Notes: a model not told the origin generated them from the sequence alone. 64,000 nucleotides of DNA from Panulirus ornatus (GCF_036320965.1 NC_092262.1:4612587-4676586); one strand, 5' to 3'. Counted from the stretch's first letter, positions 12,385 to 23,938 are shown. Translations and numbers: made by a program.

Positions 12385-12899
12385 GAAAAGCTAAGAGCTA
12401 TACATGTCTAAGTTGTAGGTTGACTACAGGTCTACAGCAACGCAGCCCAAAACGTCCCACCCAAATTCAATCCTTTTCTCTGACCCTGATAGAGTGAACT
12501 GTGAACTCTTTCCTCTTCTCCTGTGAACAGTTCAGCCACACAGGAGACGGTGTTCCCAGAGCCACTCGTCGTTTCCTTCATCACACATAGTAAAATAGCT
12601 GCCACAAGCCGAGGTCTACCTCCCTATATAAGTATTACGGATTCTCAGAAAACATTAGGCTAATTATCCCATGACCTGAAGTCTTATTAAGTTACTTTTC
12701 ATTACGGCTTCACTGATAGCTGAGAGCTGCGGTGGGCTGGGGACGTGAGAAACTCTATATATAGAGTATTGTTCATCCAGTAATGGAAGGATAGTGGCGA
12801 AGGGCAGAGGAGCTGTGAACCTGCTGCTCTCCTCTCGTCTGTAGAACCCCGTTTGTGCTGGCGCGCTGAGAGGAAATTCAGGGACCCGGATCACAAACT

Positions 12900-12901
<2 letters not shown>
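12383..12901. other. Unique sequence
   Basis: A minus-strand open frame (12664-12894, 76 codons) is unrecognised. It spans a palindromic CTATATATAG. No well-placed initiator was found, so no promoter is called. Confidence 0.4.

Positions 12902-12961
<60 letters not shown>
12902..12961. repeat. (CT)n microsatellite
   Basis: About 30 CT units. Confidence 0.95.
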
Positions 12962-12963
<2 letters not shown>

Positions 12964-13487
12964 TATACGCCATCAACCTTGCTATGACTGTGATGATGAG
13001 GGATAGCCCCCAGTTCCCATCCTTTCTGTTCTGCTAATGAGACACGGCAGAACCATCTGTTGGTCTATTGGAAGAACATGAGACCATCCTGCCTTAATGT
13101 GGGGTCAAGGGGAAAAGTTCCCCAGTACCCACAGTCCACAAGGTACACAGCCAGGGAGATTCTCTAACAAGCTAACCATGAGGATGTTAGATGTTAGAAC
13201 TTCTAACTGGCACTGAAGACTATATTGGCTGATCTAGAGCGAATATGTCACATACTTTGATCACTCCCTCAACCCATTCCGATGAGGATATGTATCTATG
13301 GCAACACTGTAACGATCCTGTGAGGATGAAGATCCTGTCATCCTAGAAAGAGACATCCTCCAGGATGCTCCTTCGGGATATCCTGCCTCTGGCATCCTTG
13401 AAAATACCAGAGGACGTGAAGGAGACAAAAGATGAAATTGATATCATTAACACAATTGGATCCGTTTTCACTCTTCCTGATATGTGA

Positions 13488-13712
13488 CTGAGACGGTATC
13501 CTGTGATGGTGTCCTATGATGGTGTCCTGTGATGGAGTCCTATGACGGTGTCCTGTGATGGTGTCCTATGACGGTGTCCTGTGATGGTGTCCTATGATGG
13601 TGTCCTGTGATGGTGTCCTCTGATGGTGTCCTCTGATGGTGTCCTAAGACGCTGTCCTGTGACGGTATCCTGTGATGGTGTCCTATGATGGTGTCCTGTG
13701 ATGGTGTCCTAT
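13488..13712. repeat. 13-bp minisatellite, about 17 copies
   Basis: Unit tgatggtgtcctg/a with variants tgacgg and agacgc. The alternating G/A at the last base suggests a 26-bp higher-order period in the first half. Confidence 0.9.
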
Positions 13713-14030
13713 AGTTCCATCCTACGTCTGTACCCTAAGACTTTTAGGAAGCAGGAAGCAATATTCCTCCGTGAGACGAGGAGCATCAATCGACCTCATT
13801 GCTTCCCAGGTCGTCTTACTTGCTCCTCTCTCCTCCTTCCTCCCGTCCTGCACCGTAGGATGAGATCCTTCCTGACCGTCAGTGTTGGTGGCAGGCAATA
13901 TTCCCGCTTCCTTCACAGAGCCAATCACCAGGACACCATCAAGCTGCCTTCACCCACGATCGACGACGAACAACAACAACAACAACAACCAAAAGAGACA
14001 CATTCGAACATGAAGAAAGTTGTCTTATCT
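13713..14030. other. Unique sequence with (CAA)n and a signal-peptide-like ATG
   Basis: Contains (CAA)6 at about 13969-13987, then ATG at 14010 opening MKKVVLSVLVMLG, which looks like a secretory signal peptide. The frame ends after 20 codons inside a minisatellite, with no good splice donor. A first coding exon is possible but unsupported. Confidence 0.25.
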
Positions 14031-14035
14031 GTGTT

Positions 14036-14130
14036 GGTGATGCTGGGGAGGCTAGCTACGAGCCTGGGGTAGTGGGGAGCCTAGATACGAGCCTGGGGTA
14101 GTGGGGAGCTTAGTTATGAGGCTGAGGACA
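14036..14130. repeat. About 29-bp minisatellite, 3 copies
   Basis: Units carry ggggaggctagctacgagcc with increasing divergence. Confidence 0.8.
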
Positions 14131-15180
14131 ATGGGGAGGTTGTAGAAATCACCGAGAGTGATGGAGAACGTATGTACAAGGGTTAGCGTGATGAAGAATC
14201 TTACACAATACCCTGGGGTGATGAGGCGACCCCGTCTTCCATGTCTTAATGTCTTGCTGGAAAGTCATTCCAGCAGACGTCCCAAACTCCTGGAACCACC
14301 ATTTACCTCAACCATTCAGCTCTGGCAGGTCGGCCGACGCTGCATGTGTACAAGGTCGTCAACTGTGGTGGTCATCTGGTGCATGATGTACAAAGATGAA
14401 GTTAATAACTTCGTCAGCACTACTCTTGCATCAGGCCTTCCCTCCACACCATTAGATCAAAAGGTTTTCTAATTCTTTCGAGTCCAAGATTATTCTTTCT
14501 TGATGTTATTTCTTTATCTTTACCACGTCTCAGGTAGGACAAGGTCCTCTACGTGCACATAGTCCCTCAGTAGAGTCACCGACGTGAAGAACAGAAGGAT
14601 AAAATCACTCTTGTTTCCAGGGATCTGGAAAACGTCCTCAAATATCATGACTTTACGAGCGACGGATCCACCCACTGCAGGACCCAACTAATAGCTCTGT
14701 AAGTCTAGATTTCTCTGCCTCAGTGACAGCTAACAAAGATGGCTCCTCCCACCAGAACCAAACCAGTTGAGCCTTTAAATGAGAGAGTGACTAGGTACAA
14801 TGGTGGCAATCAGCTGTGTTGCTCTGGCCAGCCGCCCAAGCTAACAAGAGCATCCATACATATCAGATGGTTGGCGACGTGGAGGACGTCTGGTGAGGTG
14901 CGCTCTTATGATACAGGCAACGAACAATAGAACGATCGTTTATGTAATCAGCTATTCACATGTTCCTTACATCCCACAGGAATATCACAATGTATATGTA
15001 TTCAGTTAGCATAATCCTTTAGTGCATATACCCTATTAACTTGTTCCATAGTTATAAATAGCCTTCTAACATGTACTCTATATACGTGGGCCATATTTTC
15101 CCACATCTAATTTGCATATAGCTAATTTACCTGACCCTTATTATCCTGTAATCTCTTTGTATTCATCTTAATTAACTCTA
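14131..15180. other. Unique sequence
   Basis: A plus-strand open frame (14158-14472, 104 codons) and a shorter one at 14739-14930 are not recognised and have no clear splice signals. Confidence 0.4.
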
Positions 15181-15185
15181 CGGTA

Positions 15186-15262
15186 TTTACCTGTCTGTGT
15201 TCATCTATCCTCACCTGTCTGTGTTCATCTATCCTCACCTGCCTATGTTCATCTATCCTCAC
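15186..15262. repeat. 24-bp minisatellite, 3 copies
   Basis: Unit contains ctgtgttcatctatcctcac. Confidence 0.85.
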
Positions 15263-15354
15263 CCGTTTATCTTTGAATTATCTTTGAATGTAGTTCTAAA
15301 GATCAAACAGATGACCCGTACAGTATGACCTCCACGTGACCCCGGGAGTAAAAG

Positions 15355-15366
15355 AGGTCAAGGTCA
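15355..15366 (+). promoter_or_regulatory. AGGTCA direct repeat with no spacer (DR0)
   Basis: AGGTCAAGGTCA also contains TCAAGGTCA, a monomeric orphan-receptor (FTZ-F1/ERR) type site. Motif evidence only. Confidence 0.2.
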
Positions 15367-15566
15367 TGGTGAAGTTGATATTACGCATATGATAACCAAA
15401 AGGGAAAAAATACTCCAAAACTAAAAAGAAAAACGTTAAAAAACGAATATTCTACATATCCTCCTCAGCCAACATCAACACCACAGCACTTCACCACAAA
15501 ACATTTTCTAAAGTTTCGCACTTTCTGCCTATGTCAGAAGCCAGCTGCCAGAGAATTATATTCCGA

Positions 15567-15568
<2 letters not shown>

Positions 15569-15625
<57 letters not shown>
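15569..15625. repeat. (CT)n microsatellite
   Basis: About 28 CT units. Confidence 0.95.
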
Positions 15626-15628
<3 letters not shown>

Positions 15629-15772
15629 TTTCATGAATATATTCATCAATTATCCAAAATGCGTCACTCTCCCCTAACCCCCCCCTCCCCCTAATGCATT
15701 CAATCCATGGTATTTGATGCATAGCCGTCCCTCACACACAACGTTTTCCACAGCATATACGTAGAAGAGTTA

Positions 15773-15774
<2 letters not shown>

Positions 15775-15810
<36 letters not shown>
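15775..15810. repeat. (GT)n microsatellite
   Basis: About 18 GT units. Confidence 0.95.
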
Positions 15811-15811
<1 letters not shown>

Positions 15812-15918
15812 CCACCATGACCATCCTCCGCCTACATATATACTGTATTACTTATAATGTGTTTACAGTGAGTCAGGGTCCTTGCCCCTCACATAAAGAT
15901 GCCTCATACACAGCTTGA

Positions 15919-16156
15919 CGTGTTCACCAGTACTCATGTCTCCTCATGTTCACCAGTACTCATGTCTCCTCATGTTCACCAGTACTCATGTCTCCTCATG
16001 TTCACCAGTACTCATGTCTCCTCATGTTCACCAGTACTCATGTCTCCTTATGTTCACCAGTACTCATGTCTCCTCATGTTCACCAGTACTCATGTCTCCT
16101 CATGTTCACCAGTACTCATGTCTCCTCATGTTCACCAGTACTCATGTCTCCTCATT
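15919..16156. repeat. 26-bp minisatellite, about 9 copies
   Basis: Unit includes gttcaccagtactcatgtct. Copies are almost identical (one C to T), which suggests recent expansion. Confidence 0.93.
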
Positions 16157-16459
16157 ACACTATCATACAGACTCCATGATACACATCTCTGCTTAAGCAC
16201 CTTCCTGTCTCTATATCTTCACTCTCATGTCTTAGCTTTAGCTTTTCAGTCGATTGTTCAAGTTCATTATTGATGTGAACAAGTTTCTCCGGTCCTTTAT
16301 CACGTGGTTATTTATCTAATTCATTTATTGGCCTTATTCAGAATAAATCTATTCTAGAAGTTTATTTCCCCCATTGTTTTATGATGAAAATATAACATTT
16401 GTTCTTGGGAAATATATTTTCCCACAATGATAAAACCTCCAGGTAAACATAACACATAT

Positions 16460-16755
16460 TACACATATATTACACACACGCACACACCATATGTATCCAA
16501 CACACAGTCACACACGCACACACCATGTATCCAACACACAGTCACACACGCACATGCCATATGTATTCAACACACAGTCACACATCATATGTATCCAACA
16601 AACAGTCACACACTCACACATTTGTATCCAACACACAGTCACATTTATGTATCCAACACACAGTCACACATATGTATCCAACACACAGTAACACACGCAC
16701 ACAACATTTATATCTACACACAGTCACACACGCACACACCATATGTATCCCACAT
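16460..16755. repeat. About 33-38 bp CA-rich minisatellite, about 8 copies
   Basis: Units combine tatgtatccaacacacagtc with variable (CA)n. It ends at a G9 run. Confidence 0.85.
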
Positions 16756-16890
16756 ACACGGGGGGGGGACTCCATATTTCTATGTTGCTTTCCTTCCATA
16801 ACATTTCCTTTGACCTCATCTCCAGTGACGACGTCACAGAAGGTCACCCTCTGGTAGTAACTTGCCATTTCCTCTCCCGTCACATGCAAT

Positions 16891-16892
<2 letters not shown>

Positions 16893-16972
<80 letters not shown>

Positions 16973-17015
16973 CTTCTCAGCGACAGATCAAAGATTTCTC
17001 ATCTTAGTACCGTCT

Positions 17016-17060
<45 letters not shown>
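16893..17060. repeat. Two (CT)n microsatellites
   Basis: (CT)39 at 16893-16970 and (CT)21 at 17019-17060, separated by 48 bp of unique sequence. Confidence 0.95.
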
Positions 17061-17063
<3 letters not shown>

Positions 17064-17111
17064 CTACAAGCATGTCTGGCTTTAGTGAGAAAGATGGTTG
17101 TTTCTCATCCT

Positions 17112-17302
17112 ATACTTACTTTATATCATGTATATCTCTCATACTTACTTTATATCATGTATATCTCTCATACTTACTTTATATCATGTATATCTCTCAT
17201 ACTTACTTTATATCATGTATATCTCTCATACTTACTTTATATCATGTATATCTCTCATACTTACTTTATATCATATATATCTCTCATACTTACTATATAT
17301 AA
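17112..17302. repeat. 29-bp minisatellite, about 6.5 copies
   Basis: Unit includes catacttactttatatcatg followed by tatatctct, and all but the last copies are identical. On the minus strand every copy carries AAAGTAAGTAT, a splice-donor-like word. Confidence 0.92.
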
Positions 17303-17832
<530 letters not shown>

Positions 17833-17969
17833 AAGTAAAATATAGAAGATAGAAAATAAAACAAATACAAAACGATGGGGAAGCTAGCCATTAAACCACC
17901 AGTCTGGTTTATCTGTACCACAGAAAACTGAGGTAAACCAGAAGAGGTTATGAATTCCCAGCAGGTCCA

Positions 17970-18240
17970 GCGTGCGGGGTGGGGGGGTGGGGGGTTCCCC
18001 CACACACGGAGGGGGTTCATCCTGGGGGGTGGGGGGGTGACACAAAGGCACACAGCCATTCCAAGGTGGTATAAATTCTTGGTGTGTCACTCTCTTGCCC
18101 CAAGATTGCCCTGGTATGTTTGGTCAAGTTTTATACACGTCAAGAACTGACCCTCTGACCTCTAGCTCACCATGCTTGACCCTTAGACCCCCCCCCCCAA
18201 CCCTTCCCCTGACCTCTCACTTTACAGTATGCTCTCCCAC
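17970..18240. other. Unique sequence with G and C homopolymer runs
   Basis: Contains G7, G9 and C10 runs. No gene recognised. Confidence 0.5.
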
Positions 18241-18283
18241 TAGCTCTCACACCCATCAACACTCTCCCTTCCCTTATCGTAAC

Positions 18284-18284
<1 letters not shown>

Positions 18285-18368
<84 letters not shown>

Positions 18369-18409
18369 TATATAATTATATATATATATGTATATATATA
18401 TATTATATA

Positions 18410-18500
<91 letters not shown>
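18285..18500. repeat. (TA)n microsatellite, about 215 bp
   Basis: Long TA array interrupted by TAATTATA, ATG and TTA variants in the middle. Confidence 0.95.
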
Positions 18501-18698
18501 TATCTGAAGGAGACTATTTGCCCACCATTTCAACTTGCCTTATAATTTGCTTCCTTAACTTCATACTAAAAAGATACATATTTCAAAGTTCTACTTGCAT
18601 GACTCACGTAAACTTTGATTTGAATTGAAGTGTTTTTGTAACACTCGGGAGTTGTCCTTGATATGCGTTCTGCGCTGATTGGATGAAGCTTATAAGCA

Positions 18699-18701
<3 letters not shown>

Positions 18702-18779
<78 letters not shown>
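18702..18779. repeat. (CT)n microsatellite
   Basis: About 39 CT units. Confidence 0.95.
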
Positions 18780-18782
<3 letters not shown>

Positions 18783-19840
18783 ACCCGAGTCTTCCTTCAC
18801 CACAATCATCGTAAGTTTATTGGATGTAAGCGATTAAAAAAGTTCGTCTTTTGACTCATAATTATTTGACAGGAAAACATGAGGCTCACAACAACAACAC
18901 TAGACTAGATCATAACCCATATCTATAACCCTCACACAATCCTCCTGATTTCCAAAATACAAAACATTTTCCCAATATATTCTGTTTATTACAACTTGCT
19001 CACAAGCAAAGGTTATTTTCACCATAAAGAAGTCCTAAATATTTATCTTCTGGTATAACACATGTTAGATGTTTACACAGATTCTGTGTATGGGATTCAA
19101 TTTCCAATTTACTAGTTATGTTATTTAGGGTTGATTTTGTACTGATGTACTATAATTCCTCACATAAGTATGTCTTACTTATATTCACTTCACTATAAAG
19201 TATGTTTTAGTTTTACCAACTATTATGTTAATGTTGTATCAATGAATTCATAATGATAACTTTATATGAGAGGTATATGGGGCAGTGATCTAATTACTGT
19301 AATTCTAATGAGATATTGTAATAACTGTAACAGACACTCTGATTATTAGCAAATATAAATGATAATGCAATTATGAATTATCATTGTAGTTATCATGTCA
19401 ACTTAAGTTTCAGCCCTGGAAAAAATTAAACATTAATATAAAGCAAAAAAATCAATACAAGTTGAAAATTAGAAAATAAAAAAAATATAAACCAGTAGAA
19501 ACGAAATGAAATACTAAAGATTAGACAAAGGAAAATAGAAAAAGAATATGATTAATTCCTAAACCTTAGGACTAGTTCATTAGTGATGATAGCATTGTAG
19601 TATATATTGTAAAGGTTTATAGTGAAGATATAGTATTTCTGTATAATTATGTTTAATATGTTTCAATATCACTCGCTTCTTCTTGGCCTCAGACACCATT
19701 ACAGAATATATTTGTTCGATATTCAAGATTAAGAAGTCTTTCTTTATGTTAGACTCTAATTATGATACAAAAGTTGTGTATTTCATACACAGATTCATTT
19801 ACAACAGTAGACAGATCGACTTTAATGTGAGTTAGGAAAA
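18780..19840. other. AT-rich unique sequence
   Basis: A kilobase of about 70 percent A+T with no repeat or exon recognised. Confidence 0.5.
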
Positions 19841-19841
19841 T

Positions 19842-19908
<67 letters not shown>

Positions 19909-19918
19909 TGTGTGTGTA
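19841..19918. repeat. (GT)n microsatellite
   Basis: About 37 GT units with a GGT interruption near the end. Confidence 0.95.
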
Positions 19919-20340
19919 GTCAGGTGTTCCCTACACCCGACACATGGCCCTGTGTTGTATACTCCGTTAGTTACACAAGATTCCGTTGTGATCCATCTGT
20001 GGTGGAGTGTGTGGCTGGAGGAGCATCTCTCATCACCAATGGACAGAAAGGAGTATAGCATCTTATAGAACCTCCTCTTTGCAAAAGGGTGCAGTATTCC
20101 CCTGCTACAGTACGGAACGCAGCATCGAGCGTTACAGGAGACGCATGGAAGGGGTCCTGGTGGGGTTACATGAGGATGAATACAGTCCCACAAACCTACA
20201 ATTACAGGAGAGGTAGAATATACTTCACCGGATTTATAGCCAGGTGTTGTAGCGTGCATACTAATGAGGACATTAACCCTTCCATCTACCTCCCCCTCCC
20301 CCCCAACCCTTCCATCTACCTCCCTTTGAGCTAACCAAAC
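19919..20340. other. Unique sequence, open on the minus strand
   Basis: About 140 minus-strand codons between two GT/CA arrays stay open and include a Cys-rich piece (CVSCNARCCVPYCSRG). No family recognised and no splice signals checked as convincing. Confidence 0.3.
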
Positions 20341-20413
20341 ACAACCTGGCACCAGTTGTGTGTGTATGTGTGTGTTGTGTGTGTGTGTATGTGTGTGTTG
20401 TGTGTGTGTGTGT
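20341..20413. repeat. Interrupted (GT)n with TA and TT variants
   Basis: Imperfect GT repeat with two copies of tgtgtgtatgtgtgtgttg. Confidence 0.85.
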
Positions 20414-20847
20414 TTAGAGAGAGGGTCGCCAGGCAGATGAACAACTCCAACCATTAACTGGTACAACTCTGCGATGTAGGGGTTATAATAACTATGTTCT
20501 CCTGTCATGGTAGATTCAACCCTTGGTGTTCATGTTTGAAGGTTGACTTTAGTGAACACTGCCCCCTGGGTGCTGCTGTGTTCTTGACATTGTTGGACTT
20601 TCATTACAGAACGGTGTACAGACCATCTGTTGTATTATTTAATTTCCTGAGTGCTGTGAGGTTACGACAGGGTAAAGTATCCTGTTGCCTCGTTTATGGC
20701 CGCTTGGAATATGCAGATCATACGGCCGGGTATTTAAAGGGAACGAAGGAGGATGTAGGAGACGCCATCACATGTTGTGTGTGACACACTAGCCTGACCT
20801 ACGGGGAAAAGTTAACAAGGTACATCCAGCTCAGACAGTGAGCTCTG

Positions 20848-20955
20848 ATAACAGCAGCAGTAACAGCAGAGTAACAGTAACAGTAGCAGTAACAGCAGTG
20901 GTAACAGCAGCAGTAATAGCAGCAGTAACAGCAGTGTTAACAGCAGGAACAGCAC
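20848..20955. repeat. CAGTAACAG-type trinucleotide-rich repeat
   Basis: Irregular CAG/TAA/GTG words (cagcagtaacagcagtggta). A related tract lies at 25568-25650. Confidence 0.85.
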
Positions 20956-21022
20956 AATTCCGACATAAAACGTTAGCTGAAAAGAAGGAAAAACGCAACG
21001 AGGGTGAGAGGCTAACATTACA

Positions 21023-21235
21023 GCCACAGCTAGAGAACACCACCACAGCCACAGCTAGAGAACATCACCACAGCCACAGCTAGAGAACATCACCACAGCC
21101 ACAGATAGAGAACACCACCACAGCCACAGCTAGAGAACATCATCACAGCCACAGCTAGAGAACATTACCACAGCCACAGCTAGAAACACCACCACAGCCA
21201 CAGCTAGAGAACATCACCACAAACACAGCTACACA
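21023..21235. repeat. 25-bp minisatellite, about 8 copies
   Basis: Unit includes cacagctagagaacatcacc. Small indels in later copies. It runs into a CA-rich stretch to 21265. Confidence 0.9.
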
Positions 21236-21382
21236 CACAACCACACACGCACACACACACACCCACAATATAGACATTGTTATGAAGGTGAGATGTATTG
21301 TTAGCTTCACCGTGTAGGAGGCTATTGTGGTAGTGTGGGGCTGCAGGGTTACTGGCTACCAACCAGACACGTACGAAGATGA

Positions 21383-21437
21383 TGGCCGAGTGGCAATATT
21401 GATTTTTCGATCTTGTCTTCATCAAGGGTTCGATGCT
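21383..21437 (+). other. tRNA-derived sequence with pol III A and B boxes (SINE head or tRNA relic)
   Basis: The A box TGGCCGAGTGG at 21383-21393 fits the TRGYNNARNGG pattern. The B box GGTTCGATGCT lies at 21427-21437. The start-to-start spacing of 44 nt is exactly that of a tRNA without introns. The acceptor and anticodon stems do not pair well, so it is not a working tRNA. Confidence 0.45.
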
Positions 21438-21452
21438 GCTGCCATAAGCCAC

Positions 21453-21486
21453 AAGTGTTCCGGGAGTGTAGTAGAGTGGTTATCCT
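21453..21486 (+). other. tRNA-Val-like 5' half fragment
   Basis: The segment aagtgttccgggagtgtag followed by tagagtggttatc closely follows the 5' half of eukaryotic tRNA-Val (acceptor strand, A box TAGTAGAGTGG at 21469-21479, D-arm GTGGTTATC). It stops before the anticodon arm and is followed by a purine-rich minisatellite. It is probably a tRNA-derived SINE or tRNA-fragment relic. Confidence 0.35.
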
Positions 21487-21489
21487 CAG

Positions 21490-21578
21490 GTGTCAGGAGG
21501 GAGGGAGATAAGGGTGTATATGGAGAGACGATAAGAGAGGAGGGAGGGAGATAAGGGTGTATATGGAGAGAGGAGGAG
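21490..21578. repeat. About 45-bp purine-rich duplication
   Basis: Two copies of a unit containing gggagataagggtgtatatg followed by gagaga. Confidence 0.8.
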
Positions 21579-21631
21579 AGACAAGTAGGGGTTTGGGCGG
21601 TGAGAGACAGAGAGGTGAAAAAAACGTGATT

Positions 21632-21668
21632 AGATATATAGATAGATAGATGGATAGATAGATATAGA
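21632..21668. repeat. (GATA)n short array
   Basis: About 6-8 GATA/TAGA units with one GGAT interruption. Confidence 0.8.
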
Positions 21669-22160
21669 CAGAGGAATACAGATACAAAGGTAAGATTAAG
21701 AGGCAAATACCTTGGACCAATCTATTGATTCGTGATACCAATCCGTCATACGTGAATCATTGTTCTCCTGCTAATTAAGCAACTCAGGTCGACGTTATGT
21801 GACCTTCCCTGCGACCCTTCCATCACTGGAGGCCTGACTGATGGCTTCCAGTTCCAGGACACATGGCTGGAGCCCTGGAACACCGCCCGTAATTCCAGCA
21901 GATGGAGTCCAGTGCAGTAATTAAAGGGGTATATCATTTCCTGGATTGTAAAACGTTCTTCGATTGCATCAGAGATTTGTTCCTCTTCGTTGGCTTACAG
22001 GATGTGTGAGTGTGGCTGTGTAGGATGCTTGGGAGAGGAGGGGTGTGGGAGGGTAAGGAGTGAGGGCTGGGACAGAGAGGGAATGTGGGATGGTTGGGAC
22101 AGATAGACAGAGGAAGGTTGGAGACAGTGCTGTGTGGCAGATAAGGAAGGATTAATACTA
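21669..22160. other. Unique sequence
   Basis: Nothing recognised. 22010-22110 is G-rich on the plus strand. Confidence 0.5.
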
Positions 22161-22162
22161 AC

Positions 22163-22247
<85 letters not shown>
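22163..22247. repeat. (GA)n microsatellite
   Basis: About 42 GA units. Confidence 0.95.
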
Positions 22248-22248
<1 letters not shown>

Positions 22249-22297
22249 ACTGTGGAACCAAAGACAATAGTTCTCCACCACAGGACAAATGTTCCCC

Positions 22298-22366
22298 CGC
22301 CATCATCCACCACCATCATCCACCACCATCATCCAACACCATCATCCAACACCATCATCCACCACA
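22298..22366. repeat. 13-bp minisatellite, about 5 copies
   Basis: Unit caccatcatccac/a. Confidence 0.88.
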
Positions 22367-22740
22367 CACCAGCGACCCAGATGAAGGAGAGTCACAGTGT
22401 GGAGGGTTGTGGCAGGCAGTGGAGGTAGGACTGAGCTTGGTTCAAGTCCCTGGATCTTCCTTGATTGCCTTCAGGTTAGTGGCTTCCTTGGGGGGGGGGG
22501 GGGTTATGGGTCTGATCCACAAGGGTGAGGTTCTTCAGTCTGAAGGATCTAAGGTCACGTGATGTGCCCGTAGAAGCTGGCTACCCTCGGCTGATCTGAG
22601 GTGGTGACCTGTTCTCCAGTTTCTATATTTCTATACACGATGATCTTTACTATAAGCTATACTCCAGTATTCATTTAGGTCTGTCTATATAGTTCTAACT
22701 CCAGTGGAAATATGTGGCTTACTGATTAAGGGAACGGTAG

Positions 22741-22939
22741 AGAAAATGACGTGACACTGGGGAGCATAATGACGTGACACTGGGGAGCATAATGACGTGA
22801 CACTGGGGAGAGCATAATGACGTGACACTGGGGAGAGCATAATGACGTGACACTGGGGAGCATAATGACGTGACACTGGGGAGGATAATGACGTGACACT
22901 GGGGAGCATAATGACGTGACACTGGGGAGGATAATGACT
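22741..22939. repeat. 23-bp intronic minisatellite, 8 copies, next to the GPCR donor
   Basis: Unit includes aatgacgtgacactggggag followed by cat, with two copies carrying an extra AG. It begins four bases inside the intron after the GPCR exon. Every copy contains TGACGTGA, a CRE/ATF-like octamer. Confidence 0.93.
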
Positions 22940-22944
22940 TACCT
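22937..22944 (-). promoter_or_regulatory. Splice donor of the GPCR exon
   Basis: The minus strand reads ATAG|GTAAGT, a near-perfect U1 match. It splits a Gly codon after its first base. The intronic minisatellite begins about four bases into the intron, so the donor lies at the edge of the array. Confidence 0.65.
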
Positions 22945-23515
22945 ATGACTGTAGTGAGGATCATTATACCCAATATGACGGAGGTGATGACCATACCCAC
23001 AGTGTTGACCTCAGGTCCCTCACTGGTCACGTTGCCCATCAGTAAACTACCGTTGGTCGAAGTGTTCCCCACCAACCAGAAGGCGTCGTCTAGACTGACC
23101 ATTGAGTCGTTACTGCTGACGAAGAGGTCAGGACTGACGGGGTTCAGCACCCCTAGCGTGGCCATGCTGGGGTCAAGGTCAAGGAGGGTGGCTGAGCCGG
23201 AGGTCAGGGGTTCCAGGAGCGTCGTGTTGGCCGGGGCTTTGAAGAAGGACTCGACTGTCGTCCTCAAGGAGAAGTTGAGGGGGAAGATGGGCTTATTGAT
23301 GGGGGCGGGGGTGGTGGTGGTCGGGGGCGTGGGGGGTGAGGAGGTCAGGGCGCTTGCCACGCCCCCCAGCAGGGTGGTGGCTGGGGTGTCTGTCGCTTTG
23401 CTGGGGTCCTGGAGGATCGGGTTACTGGGGCTGGGTCCACCTCCTTCCAGCAGACCGTCCAGGTATTCCAGTAAGTTTGGAAGCGTGTAGTTCCAGTCGT
23501 CACTGGTCGTGTTCT
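22943..23515 (-). CDS. Internal exon of a rhodopsin-class GPCR (N-terminal ectodomain plus start of TM1; possibly 5-HT1-like)
   Basis: The best coding segment in the window is an internal exon of 190 full codons. On the minus strand it follows an acceptor ending ..ttctcttgtgatcgttgcag and ends at a consensus donor (ATAG|GTAAGT). Both ends are phase 1, so skipping it would keep frame. Codons 1-170 look extracellular: a Pro/Thr-rich stretch (about 58-72) and eight N-x-S/T sequons (codons 1, 8, 80, 96, 135, 150, 154, 161). Codons 172-190 are a hydrophobic helix ending LTTVI, and the split next codon is Gly. This is the usual run-up to the conserved Gly-Asn of TM1 in class A receptors. From memory the helix (ITSVILGIMILTTVIG) is closest to arthropod 5-HT1 receptors, but other aminergic receptors are possible. 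A receptor like this would sit in the plasma membrane and couple to G proteins. No exon with TM2-TM7 and no start codon was found. A minisatellite fills the start of the downstream intron. I am fairly sure of the GPCR call and unsure of the subtype. Confidence 0.68.
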
Positions 23516-23578
23516 CTGCAACGATCACAAGAGAAAATATTATATTTATATGTAGTGATTATTTACGATGGGTTCTGC

Positions 23579-23582
<4 letters not shown>

Positions 23583-23634
<52 letters not shown>
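23583..23634. repeat. (GT)n microsatellite in the intron upstream of the GPCR exon
   Basis: About 26 GT units, 68 bp upstream of the acceptor (minus-strand sense AC). Confidence 0.95.
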
Positions 23635-23635
<1 letters not shown>

Positions 23636-23800
23636 ATTACCATATAGATCTGAGAACCATCTTATGAGGTTCATGCATGTCGAAGTGTGCACTCCGCGCA
23701 GTAGCAGGGGAATGTACTTCTCTCCATCTAGTAACGGTGACGTAGCTTTGCCTGTAGTAGGCAGGAGTCCTGTAGTACTTGCCTCTGCGTACATGTCGAT

Positions 23801-23938
23801 AGATAGATAGATAGACCGACAACCCGTAATAAACAGGACAGGATATTAATATCAAAGTGACAGAGAGCGGCGTTTAGTTTCACTCCCCCCCCCCCCCCCC
23901 CGCAAACACCATTACCAAGCGTTGGGGGGGGGGGAGCA
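23801..23938. repeat. Short GATA run and C/G homopolymers
   Basis: (GATA)4 at about 23801, C17 at 23884-23900, and a G10 run near 23925. Confidence 0.85.

Noticed and set aside
12756..12768. Palindromic CTATATATAG as a core promoter
   Set aside because: No initiator about 30 bp away on either strand and no recognised gene.
19822..20508. 228-codon minus-strand frame
   Set aside because: Both ends are (CA)n-encoded His-Thr. The middle 140 codons are unrecognised and lack supported splice sites, so it is noted only as unique sequence.
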